Shown in pieces: positions 1-9,100 of a stretch of 23,867 nucleotides of DNA. Position 1 is the stretch's first letter. Each line of letters begins with the position of its first letter. The position numbers and the translations under genes were made by a program. Source of the stretch: a virus; IMG/VR virus record IMGVR_UViG_3300020419_000080, positions 1-23,867 of that record; one strand, written 5' to 3'. The notes under the pieces are model-generated. The model saw only the letters and a program-made list of their open reading frames with translations, did not search any database and was not told the DNA's origin.

Positions 1-3000
1 ATCCTGCACATAATGCAACTATTTCAATTATAGAATCAACTACTGATACTATTACTGTAGATGTTGGTAAGTCTGGAATTGGATACGGTACTACTATAGG
101 AATTACATCATTTGTTTATGACTACACAAGTGGTATTGGTACAATTATTACTGATGGTGATCACAACTTTACTGATCCTAATTTAATTGGTATTACTACA
201 GGTGCTTTAACATTCACTTGTGAGATGGATGGTCAGTATAGCAATCATGTATATCCAAGAGCATCAGATCCTATTAATAACAAGTTCTTAGAAGTTCGTG
301 AGGTAACACAGAATACATTCGATGTATTCGTTGGTATTACTACTAATGTTGGTTGGACACCTACTAATGCGGTTTATGATCCTGTAGCAGGTATCATGAC
401 AATGACCATACCTAACCATAATATTATGGCAGGTACTGGTATCAAGATTAAGGATAACTCACTTAACTTTAAGTGTGCTATGGATGGACTTACTACAAGT
501 AAGTCTTACCCAAGGGTAACTGATCCTGTATTTGATACTGCGATCTCTGTTGCATCTACTACTGCTACTGGTATTGCTATTACTGTGGGTACATCACCTA
601 CTGTACAGTACAGTATCACTACTGCAACATATACACCTACTACTGGATTCCTTGATCTCAATATTGGGCAACATGGTCTAGCAGTACAAACTGCTATTAA
701 GTTGGCGACTGGATCACTTATTTTCCGTTGTGACAAAGATAGTTATATTTCATCTCACGCATATCCACGCAATACTATTGACACTCAAACTGTAAATGGC
801 GCAGTTTATGATGCAAATGCTGGTATTATGACTGTTACAGTTGTACCTGGCGGTAGACTTATTCACGATGGCGACTTTATTAAGTTTGATAATGACTCTA
901 TTTCCTTCAAGTGTGACATGGATGGCGGTACTTCTACGAAGACCTATCCAAGATCATCAGATCCTGTTAGTGGTAAGTGGTTGCCTATTACAGGCATTAC
1001 AACCACCTCATTTGCTGTAAATGTAGGTAAGTCACCTATACAACCTTTTAGCATCTCCAGTGCCGTTTACGACCCCACTGCTGGCATTGTAACAGCTACT
1101 ATTGGTGAGCACAACTTTATGACAGGTGTTTCTATTCAAATTTCACCTGAATCTCTATCATTCCGATGTGGTTTAGACACATACCAGAGTTTACATTACT
1201 ATCCAAGATCTAGTGATCCTGGATTTACAACTGCGGTTTCTATTGCTTCTACGAGCGCAAATTCAATTTCGTTCCAAGTTTTAGCGTCAACACCGTCTAC
1301 AAATATTTCAACTCATCATTATGTACCGCATGAAGGGTTAACTGCTGAATCTGGTACACAATATGATGGTGCTGCAGGTATCATGACAGTTAGATCTGCT
1401 AATCACGGTCTTACCAATGGTGATTGGGTTCTATTCGATACTGGTGCAGTTACCTTCACATGTGCTAAGGATGAGCACAGCACGACTCATGCATATCCTA
1501 GAGAGACAGATCCTTACAGTGGTAAGTGGATTCAGGTTTCTAATGTAACGACTAATACCTTTAGAACTAATGGTATGAGTTCTCCTGATACATCAGATCA
1601 TATATTTGCGTCTGGTGTAACTGGTGCTATTAAGAGATCACAGGTTCATGGTGGTGGTGCTTATGGACATACCTTCCAAGCTGCTGGTGTTGGTAGCATG
1701 GATCAAAAGCGTGATAGAGCATTCGATCAACCAATTGGTATTCACTCAGTAGGATCTACTAGTGTTACCCCAACAAACGCTGTATATGATCCTGTAGCAG
1801 GTATTATGACAGTTACTGTTGCTGGTCATGGATTCATGAATAGTGATAGGGTTAAATTTGATACTGGAGCGATATCACTGAAGTGTGCTAGAGATCATTA
1901 TAGAATTGCTCACGCATATCCTCGTGTATCAGATCCTATTCATGGTAAGTGGGTATCAATAGCAAGTACTACTGTCAATACATTTGCGGTAGATGTTGGT
2001 AAGACTGGTCCTAACGATCAATATGCACATACCTTTGATAGTGCAACAACAGGTGGTATTAAGAAACAGACTGGATATATTACTCTTCAAGTTGGTGTTT
2101 CAACTGACACAACTGAGCATCGTTATGACATTGGTGCAGGACATGAAGCAGCTAACGCAGTAACTAGCGGTGGTAACTATGCTCATACCTTTACTGGTGC
2201 TACTACTGGTGCAGTTCAGTATGGTGGCAATTATGCTCATTCCTTTGTAAGTGCTGGTGCAAGCACACTTTATATTGATTCTTGGTCTGGTGCTGCTCTA
2301 ACACCAACAAATGCAGTATACAATCCATCAACAGGTATCTTACAGTTTACTGCTGCTAATCATGGATTAGTAAAACCTGAGAACTTTAAGTTAGCAGGTA
2401 TTGGGGTTACATGTACATATGGTGCTAAGACTTATCCTAGCGGTGTTCAAGGTTACTATTACACTGTAAGGTCTGTAGGAACTACTACATCCTTTACAAC
2501 ATTCGTTGGTGTATCTACACTAGCACATCCTTATACAGGCGGTGGTACAGTAAGAGTTGGTTTAACAACTAACATTTACCCTGATTATGATCAGACATTG
2601 GATATAACTGGTATTGTTTCCACTAGAACATTCAAGATCAACGCTGGTATTAGTACTATTCATCACTCTTATAATAGCGGTGGTACTGTTGCTCCTTGGC
2701 ATAATTTGACATTTGGTTCTGGATATAAGACAACTCTTGGAACAATTGATACTATCTGCGCTCATGATACTGTAGGAAGTGGTGAAACCATTACTGCAAT
2801 TGTTGGTGCTGGTGGATCTCTAATCTTTAGTGTATCTAATGGTGGTACTGGATTTACTGAAAATGCTACTATTAAAGCACCACAACCAAATGGTGAGTAT
2901 CTAAGTATTCAGGGTAGTTACAGAGAAGGACTTGGTAATACTACAACTACTGGTGTTGGTTGTTCAATAACAATTGATATCATAGGAGTAAGTACTAGTT

Positions 3001-4529
3001 TCATTGGGTTATCAACATCTCCAGAATTTGAACTATTTGAAGTTCAAAGATGGAATTTCTCAAAACTTGGATATGGATTTAAGATAGGTGATAAGTTTAA
3101 TCTTGTTGGATTATCAACTGATCCTGATGCAGGTGATGACTTTGAACCATTTGAAATTGAAGTACTTGATATCTTTAGTGATGATATTGCGGCATGGCAG
3201 TTTGGTAATATTGATTATATTGATAATATCAAGGCATATCAAGATGGTGCTAGAACAAGATATCCACTCTATTATCAAGAGCAACTAATAAGTTTTGAAA
3301 TTGATAATAATGATATTGATTCTAGACAAATTGATTTAGCACCAGTTCTTCTAATATTTGTCAATGGTGTTCTTCAAGAACCTAATAAGCATTATACATT
3401 TAATGGAGGAACATCAGTTTCCTTTGAAACACCTCCTACTGTAAATGATGATGTGTTTATCTTCTTCTATAGAGGAACAGTTGGAACTGATAGTGCTTTA
3501 TTTGATGTTAATGAATTAATTAAGGTTGGTGATGATTTAGAACTATTCAAGAGTTCTGAAATAGAATTAAATAGGGTTGCTAAGGATAACACCAATTTCG
3601 CACAACAAGAACCAAGAATAGTTGTTAATGTAACTACAGCATCTGTTGTAGAAACACCATTCTATCAAGGTGCTGGTGTTAATAATGATAACTATAAACC
3701 ACTTAGATGGAATAAGCAAAAAGTTGATAGAGTATTTGGTGGAGCAATAGTCTCTAAAGCAAGAGATTCTCTTGAAGCGCAGATTACTCCTACAGTAAAT
3801 ATTATTGCTGGTGTTGCTGCTACTGATACTTTTGTATTTGTTGATAATACTCAAAACTTCAGAGATCTTGATGGATTATTAAATGATCCATTTGGACTTT
3901 ATATTTACGGTGTTGGTATTGGTACAACTGCACAAGCAGGTGTTAACTGGGAAATTTGGAATGATGTAGATCCTTTGGATGAAGATGTTCAAGGATACAT
4001 TGGTGTTGTTACTGGTATTACTACTTCTGCTGGTATTGGTACTGATCTTGGACTTGTTATTCAATTGGATACTAACAACTTAGTTAATTCTGAAAATTCA
4101 TCTTATGTTACTGGATTCTCAACTGGATATCCATTCAAACTTTATAATACAGGAATAACACCTGCAGCAGGTGTTATAACCAGTGTTGATGCTCATGATT
4201 CTGATCCTATTGGTATTAGTACCTTTGAAGTTGACAATATATACTATGCTCATGCATTATCATGGGATGGAAGTGCTAGAACAGGTGTTATCACATGTAA
4301 CATCCATTCTGGAACTGATATTACAGGATTAGTTGGTGTTGGATCAACTGCAAATCCTACTGCATTGATTACATGGGGTAGATTCTCTAATTCACAAAGA
4401 GATCAAGCCCGTCCAATTAGTTTCAGTACTAAAGGACTTGAGTATAATCCTGATTTGGACAATTATCCAATCGCTAAGAGGATCAATACTGGTCTTAGGT
4501 ACACAGGAGCACTTGGAAAAACCTTATAA
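1..4529 (+). CDS. Giant repeat-containing virion structural protein (5' partial, gp7-slot)
   Basis: The reading frame is open from base 3 without a stop, and the repeat pattern seen downstream is already present before the first ATG at 225, so the gene begins upstream of the window. The visible part has roughly 1508 codons. Bases about 111-2560 encode eight copies, the last degenerate, of a module with F-x-C-x-x-D near its middle followed by YPR-x-(S/T)-DP. Bases about 2760-2900 hold a GGTGF/AGGS beta-type stretch. Bases about 3340-3480 encode a VNGVLQEP...Y.F.GG...F..PP...FFYRG segment of a kind I recall from marine T4-like phage virion proteins. The C terminus (GLRYTGALGK) also looks like such proteins. 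No signal peptide or membrane segment is visible. It lies directly before gp8, where T4 has baseplate wedge gene 7, so a baseplate or peripheral fibre role is inferred by position; I see no convincing T4 gp7 motif. Expressed late as part of the structural block. Confidence 0.8.
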   Translation, partial: PAHNATISIIESTTDTITVDVGKSGIGYGTTIGITSFVYDYTSGIGTIITDGDHNFTDPNLIGITTGALTFTCEMDGQYSNHVYPRASDPINNKFLEVREVTQNTFDVFVGITTNVGWTPTNAVYDPVAGIMTMTIPNHNIMAGTGIKIKDNSLNFKCAMDGLTTSKSYPRVTDPVFDTAISVASTTATGIAITVGTSPTVQYSITTATYTPTTGFLDLNIGQHGLAVQTAIKLATGSLIFRCDKDSYISSHAYPRNTIDTQTVNGAVYDANAGIMTVTVVPGGRLIHDGDFIKFDNDSISFKCDMDGGTSTKTYPRSSDPVSGKWLPITGITTTSFAVNVGKSPIQPFSISSAVYDPTAGIVTATIGEHNFMTGVSIQISPESLSFRCGLDTYQSLHYYPRSSDPGFTTAVSIASTSANSISFQVLASTPSTNISTHHYVPHEGLTAESGTQYDGAAGIMTVRSANHGLTNGDWVLFDTGAVTFTCAKDEHSTTHAYPRETDPYSGKWIQVSNVTTNTFRTNGMSSPDTSDHIFASGVTGAIKRSQVHGGGAYGHTFQAAGVGSMDQKRDRAFDQPIGIHSVGSTSVTPTNAVYDPVAGIMTVTVAGHGFMNSDRVKFDTGAISLKCARDHYRIAHAYPRVSDPIHGKWVSIASTTVNTFAVDVGKTGPNDQYAHTFDSATTGGIKKQTGYITLQVGVSTDTTEHRYDIGAGHEAANAVTSGGNYAHTFTGATTGAVQYGGNYAHSFVSAGASTLYIDSWSGAALTPTNAVYNPSTGILQFTAANHGLVKPENFKLAGIGVTCTYGAKTYPSGVQGYYYTVRSVGTTTSFTTFVGVSTLAHPYTGGGTVRVGLTTNIYPDYDQTLDITGIVSTRTFKINAGISTIHHSYNSGGTVAPWHNLTFGSGYKTTLGTIDTICAHDTVGSGETITAIVGAGGSLIFSVSNGGTGFTENATIKAPQPNGEYLSIQGSYREGLGNTTTTGVGCSITIDIIGVSTSFIGLSTSPEFELFEVQRWNFSKLGYGFKIGDKFNLVGLSTDPDAGDDFEPFEIEVLDIFSDDIAAWQFGNIDYIDNIKAYQDGARTRYPLYYQEQLISFEIDNNDIDSRQIDLAPVLLIFVNGVLQEPNKHYTFNGGTSVSFETPPTVNDDVFIFFYRGTVGTDSALFDVNELIKVGDDLELFKSSEIELNRVAKDNTNFAQQEPRIVVNVTTASVVETPFYQGAGVNNDNYKPLRWNKQKVDRVFGGAIVSKARDSLEAQITPTVNIIAGVAATDTFVFVDNTQNFRDLDGLLNDPFGLYIYGVGIGTTAQAGVNWEIWNDVDPLDEDVQGYIGVVTGITTSAGIGTDLGLVIQLDTNNLVNSENSSYVTGFSTGYPFKLYNTGITPAAGVITSVDAHDSDPIGISTFEVDNIYYAHALSWDGSARTGVITCNIHSGTDITGLVGVGSTANPTALITWGRFSNSQRDQARPISFSTKGLEYNPDLDNYPIAKRINTGLRYTGALGKTL
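111..2560 (+). repeat. In-frame array of about 85-residue YPR modules
   Basis: The YPR codons start at 252, 507, 762, 945, 1200, 1494, 1917 and a degenerate YPS at 2433. Three of the intervals are exactly 255 bp (85 codons). One is 183 bp, as if 24 codons were lost, and the last three are lengthened by extra sequence. Each module reads approximately NAVYDP.AGIMTVT...H......IKFD..S(I/L).F.C..D......YPR.(S/T)DP......V....T..F.V.VG. At DNA level the start of the copies near 370 and 1780 is nearly identical (GATCCTGTAGCAGGTAT). The single conserved cysteine per module is notable. I infer a beta-rich rod built from tandem domains. Confidence 0.85.
1596..2275 (+). repeat. Short Y-A-H-T-F...TG motif repeats inserted between YPR modules
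   Basis: A second, shorter protein repeat occurs in the linkers of the last YPR modules: DHIFASGVTGAIK near 1598, YGHTFQAAGVG near 1663, YAHTFDSATTGGIK near 2022, YAHTFTGATTGAV near 2178 and YAHSFVSAGAS near 2232. The consensus is (Y/D)(A/G)H(T/S/I)F..A.TG.(I/V). These inserts explain why the spacing between YPR signatures grows from 255 to 294, 423 and 516 bp. Function unknown. Confidence 0.7.
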
Positions 4530-4532
4530 ATA
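4525..4532 (+). promoter_or_regulatory. T4-type late promoter, TATAAATA
   Basis: The octamer TATAAATA is a perfect match to the -10-like T4 late promoter recognised, in T4, by the gp55 sigma with the gp33 co-activator and sliding clamp gp45. It lies 34 bp before the gp8 ATG, so a start about 10-12 bases downstream would leave a leader of roughly 20-25 bases. The TAA stop of the upstream giant gene (4527-4529) lies inside the octamer. I found no other exact copy in the window, so this may serve gp8 and much of the block after it. Function is inferred from sequence and position. Confidence 0.75.
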
Positions 4533-4566
4533 CAAAAAAAGTTTGCACTCTCATTAAACGATAGTA

Positions 4567-6138
4567 ATGTCAGCAATTATAACCGATCAATTTAGGATCA
4601 TAAACGCTAATAATTTCATGGATGATATTACTAGCGGTAATAATTCATACTACTCGTTTTTGGGATTGGCAAATCCAACCATTTCTGGATTTGGTAGAAC
4701 TGATACTTGGAACAGCACTACTGTTGAACCACCTTCACCAATTGATAGTATCAATTACAATAACCATGTGTATGATACTATGTTATTTGGAAGGAAGATC
4801 TTTCCTGGTGATGTAAGAAGATTGGTTAGGAAAATTACTTGGACTAAAGGTACATCATATGATATGTACCGACATGATTATAGTACTAACAATCGTTCTT
4901 TAGTTTCTAACTCTAGTAGACTTTACTCATCCAACTATTATGTGATGAATAGGGATTATAGAGTTTATATTTGTATTAATAATGGTGCTGCTGGTATTTC
5001 AACTATTGCCAGTGCATCTTTAGATGAACCAAGTTTTACTGATCTTGAACCAGCTACTGCTGGTGTTAGTGGTGATGGGTATTCATGGAAGTATCTGTTT
5101 ACAGTTCCTCCTGCGGATATCGTGAAATTTGACTCTACTGAGTATATTGCGGTTCCTAATGAGTGGGAGTCATCCACTGAGTCTGACATTAAAGTTGTCA
5201 GAGACAATGGTGATTCACAATCAAATAATAACCAAATTAAAGTAGTATCTATTGATGAAGCTGGAACAGGATATAATTTCTTATCCAGTCCCATTGAAGT
5301 TGATATTGTTGGTGATGGTAGTGGTGGTAAATGTAGAGTATTGACCAATACCCAAGGTCAAATTATTTCTGCACAAGTCACTAGTGGTGGTAAAGATTAT
5401 AGTTATGCTCGTGTTGATCTTTCTTCGATCAATGGTTCTGCTACTAAATTTGCCAAATTGACACCTATAATTCCACCTTCAAATGGGCATGGTTTTAATG
5501 TGTATAAAGAACTTGGAACTGATAAGGTTCTAATTTATACTCGTTTTGATGCATCATCATATGATTTTGCTTCTGATACTGTATTTGCACAGGTTGGGTT
5601 AGTTAGAAATCCAACTGCAATTGGAGTGGCAGGAACAAATTATTTACAGACCTCTGAATTCTCTGCTTTAAAGGCATTTAAATTCTCAGGTAATACATCC
5701 CAAGCACTTGGGATTGGAACACAAATTGAGCAGAATATTTCTGGAGTGGGTACTGCCAGAGGTTATGTTGCTTCTTATGATATTGATACTAGAGTTATTA
5801 AGTACTTCCAAGATAGAAGTCTTTCTTATAACCAATCAACTTTTGATCAGACAGATAGTAAGCAAGTTTCAGCACAATCTCCTGTTTTGAATTTCCAGTC
5901 AACTGGTGATGCTGTCACTAGTACTGCTTTCAGTGTCAATGTAGATCAAACCTTTAGTGGCATATCTACAACTACACCTGCAGGTAAGGTTGTTGACCTT
6001 GGAGTTCAGTTTACAAATGGTCTCGCTGATCCTGAAATAAATAGACGCAGTGGAGACATTATCTATCTTGATAATAGACCATCTATTACAAGAAACTTGC
6101 GACAAAAAGAAGACATCAAAATCGTATTAGAATTCTAA
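4567..6138 (+). CDS. gp8: Baseplate wedge subunit gp8
   Basis: The product of 523 residues is the T4 gp8 family, a dimeric structural component of the baseplate wedge in the contractile tail. Visible family signatures are I.T..FR near residues 5-10, FGR..TW at 42-48, a P.D segment at about 57-60, GDGY.W.YLF..PP at 169-182, EYI.VP at 192-197, and near the C terminus SGDIIYLDNRP.I at 495-507 followed by Q.E.IKI. T4 gp8 is 334 residues; the extra length lies mostly between about 205 and 480, where AGTGY (232-236) and later Gly-rich stretches suggest added beta domains. The start is supported because the family N terminus begins almost at once. The ribosome binding site is weak. A 37-bp spacer with a late promoter precedes it, and only 4 bp separate it from the next gene. 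Confidence 0.93.
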   Translation: MSAIITDQFRIINANNFMDDITSGNNSYYSFLGLANPTISGFGRTDTWNSTTVEPPSPIDSINYNNHVYDTMLFGRKIFPGDVRRLVRKITWTKGTSYDMYRHDYSTNNRSLVSNSSRLYSSNYYVMNRDYRVYICINNGAAGISTIASASLDEPSFTDLEPATAGVSGDGYSWKYLFTVPPADIVKFDSTEYIAVPNEWESSTESDIKVVRDNGDSQSNNNQIKVVSIDEAGTGYNFLSSPIEVDIVGDGSGGKCRVLTNTQGQIISAQVTSGGKDYSYARVDLSSINGSATKFAKLTPIIPPSNGHGFNVYKELGTDKVLIYTRFDASSYDFASDTVFAQVGLVRNPTAIGVAGTNYLQTSEFSALKAFKFSGNTSQALGIGTQIEQNISGVGTARGYVASYDIDTRVIKYFQDRSLSYNQSTFDQTDSKQVSAQSPVLNFQSTGDAVTSTAFSVNVDQTFSGISTTTPAGKVVDLGVQFTNGLADPEINRRSGDIIYLDNRPSITRNLRQKEDIKIVLEF

Positions 6139-6142
6139 AAAA

Positions 6143-9100
6143 ATGCCACAACAGACTAACCTGAATATAAGTCCATATTACGACGACTTTGACAGGACAG
6201 ACAATTACCATAGAGTTCTATTCAAACCAGGATTCCCTGTACAAGCTCGTGAATTGACTAATTTACAGTCAATCATGCAGAATCAGGTTGAACAGTTTGG
6301 TAGTCATATTTTTAAAGAAGGGTCTGTTGTAGTTCCTGGTGCTTGCCATTATGATGGGCAGTACTTTTGTGTTAAGTTGGATCCTACACATTTAGGAACA
6401 GATATTGAAGTATATTTAAAAGATATTGTAGGAAAAAGAATTAAAGGCGAAACATCCGATGTAACAGCATTGGTAGTTAATTGTATCACATCTGAAACTT
6501 CTACTGAAAATCATCCAACTCTTTATATAAAATATTTGCGTCCAGGTCCAAGTGGAGATTTCCAATACTTTGAAGATTCCGAAAATCTATTATTAGAAGA
6601 ACAAGTTACTTATGGGAATACCACTCTAGGTGAAGGGTCATCATTTGCTTCAACTATTTCTATAGATGCAGCAACAATTGGTACTTCTGCTAGTATTGGA
6701 GATGGTGTTTATTTTGTAAGAGGTGCTTTTGTAAGGGTTAATCAACAAACAATAATTCTAGAACAATATCATAATGCGCCGTTCTATAGAATTGGATTGC
6801 AGGTAGTTGAAAAAGCAGTTAATGCTAAAGAAGATCCAAACTTATATGATAACGCAAAAGGATATTCTAACTATGCTGCTCCAGGTGCAGATAGATTAAA
6901 AATAGAACTTGTACTTACTAAGAAAGAGACTGAAGAAACGGATGATACTGATTTCATCGAATTGATGAGAGTCAGGGCAGGGAGAATTGAAACATGGATA
7001 AAGAGAGATCCTCAATACAGTATGGTAAGGGATTACATTGCTAAAAGGACATTTGATGAATCTGGAGATTATACTGTAAGTCCATTCTTTGTTAATGTTA
7101 GAAACAGTTTAAATGATAGAAAGGGTAATGATGGTCTGTTTTATGCTAACGAACCAACTGTAGAAGGAAATACCCCTAATGATGATTTGGCATGTGTTAA
7201 GATATCACCAGGAACAGCATATATTAAAGGATATGAATTTAAGACTTTTGGTACAACTGTAGATGTACTAAAACCCAGAACAACTCAAGAAGAGTTTAGC
7301 AGAGAATCTTTTGCCCTTCAAATGGGTAATAGTGTTACAGTTAATAATGTTTCTGGTATTACTACATTTAGAAATACTATTGATCTTCAATTAGCGGATG
7401 CCACTGGTTCTGGTAAAACTAAAATTGGTGAAGCAAAAGTATATAATTTTGGTTTAGTTGATGCTAAGTATGAAGATGCTGCAACTGATTTTGATCTATT
7501 TTTATACGATGTTCAAACATACACTACATTAGATCTAAATGATTATGTTTCTAGTAATGAAGTTAATGCATCTGCTTATCTTAGAGGAAATCAAAGTGGA
7601 GCAACTGCATACGCTGTAAATGCTGGTGCTGGATCTAGTACTCTTACAATAACCCAAACATCTGGTGTATTCCAACCAGGAGAACAGATTATTGTAAATG
7701 GTAAAGAAGAAAATGTATCTAGAACTGTTGAGAAGGTAATTACTTATGATATGAATGATGTTACTAGTTTTGCACAATCTGGTAATTCATTCACTGCTGA
7801 TAAAAAGTTATATGGCAAAGTTCCATTTGGATTTAATGCCACTGACCAGGTAAGAATAACAACTGGTGGTGTAGTTACTTCTCCAGGAAGAACTTTTGAA
7901 AGGTTCCAACCAGGTGATATTATTAGATATCAGATACCAGGTAATAGTAGGATTCAACAGAATGTAGTTGAAGTAGTTGCTAATACTGGTGCTAATATGA
8001 CAGTTAGAGCAATCTCTTCTGTCACTAATTTGTATAATGGTGCTCTTCCAGGTTCTACCTATGAGGGTCAAATTAGAATAGGTGAACAGGATTTAGTTTC
8101 TAACGATGGTGGTGGATTGTATTTAAGACTACCTGCTACCAATGTTGCTGATATAGACTTTACTGGATCTGAGATGATTTTCTCAGAACAAGTAACTGGT
8201 GAATCCACAGATGCTAATGGTGTTCTTGTAGTTAGTACAAGTTCTATTGATATAGATGATATTAATTTTGTAGCATTTGACCAAGAAAGATATCAAGTAC
8301 AATACTCCAATGGTAATATTGCTGAAATTGATCAATCTCAAGTTGAGGTTGCCACAAATACTTTGACCATCAACGGTCTTTTATTCAGTCAATCAGGTGT
8401 TAGAGTTAATGTTACTGTATCTAAAAAGAATATTAAGAGTAAAGTTAAGTCATATCTTAAGAGTCAGACAACTAATATCATATATTCAAACAATTCTGGA
8501 TCAGGAACTAATGCTAGTTCTACATTAAATGATGGATTAACTTCTAAGCAATTATATGGAACTAGAGTTCAAGATGAGCATATTTGTTTAAATCATCCAG
8601 ATGTATCTGAAGTTGTAGCAGTATATGAATCATTAGATAATAATGCTCCTATTTTCGATAAATTAATTTTTACATCTACTGATTCTATATTATCAGAAGC
8701 TATAGTTGGTGAAGATATATTAGGAGCAACAACAAATTCTGTGGCAAGAGTTGTTTCTGTTGATGCAGGTAGTAGTTCTATAAGTGTTGTTTATAGAACA
8801 GCAGATAAGTTTAATCTTCTTGAAGAACTTAATTTCCAAGATTCTAATACATCATCTATTCTTCAGGCAGTAAGTCCTGGAAAATATAGAGATGTAACAG
8901 ATTTGTTTGTATTAGATTCTGGGCAAAGAGAACAGTATTATGATTATTCTAGATTGGTAAGATTTGATAATAGTTATATTCCATCTAGAAAATTAGCTAT
9001 TGTATTTGATAGATACCAAATTCCATCTGCTGATACTGGAGATATATTCACAGTCAATAGTTATGATGCAGATAGATTTAATCATGATATTCCTTTAATA

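Noticed and set aside
225-227. ATG at 225 as the true start of the first protein
   Set aside because: The frame is open from base 3 and the residues before this Met already form part of a YPR module (…GALTFTCEMDG), so the Met lies inside a domain.
3567-3854. Antisense open frame rich in Ser/Asn/Ile
   Set aside because: It lies wholly inside a well-supported + strand gene, has low-complexity composition, no start signal and no recognisable motif. The same applies to the antisense frames at 506-736, 7535-8071, 18173-18472, 20954-21340 and 23356-23715.
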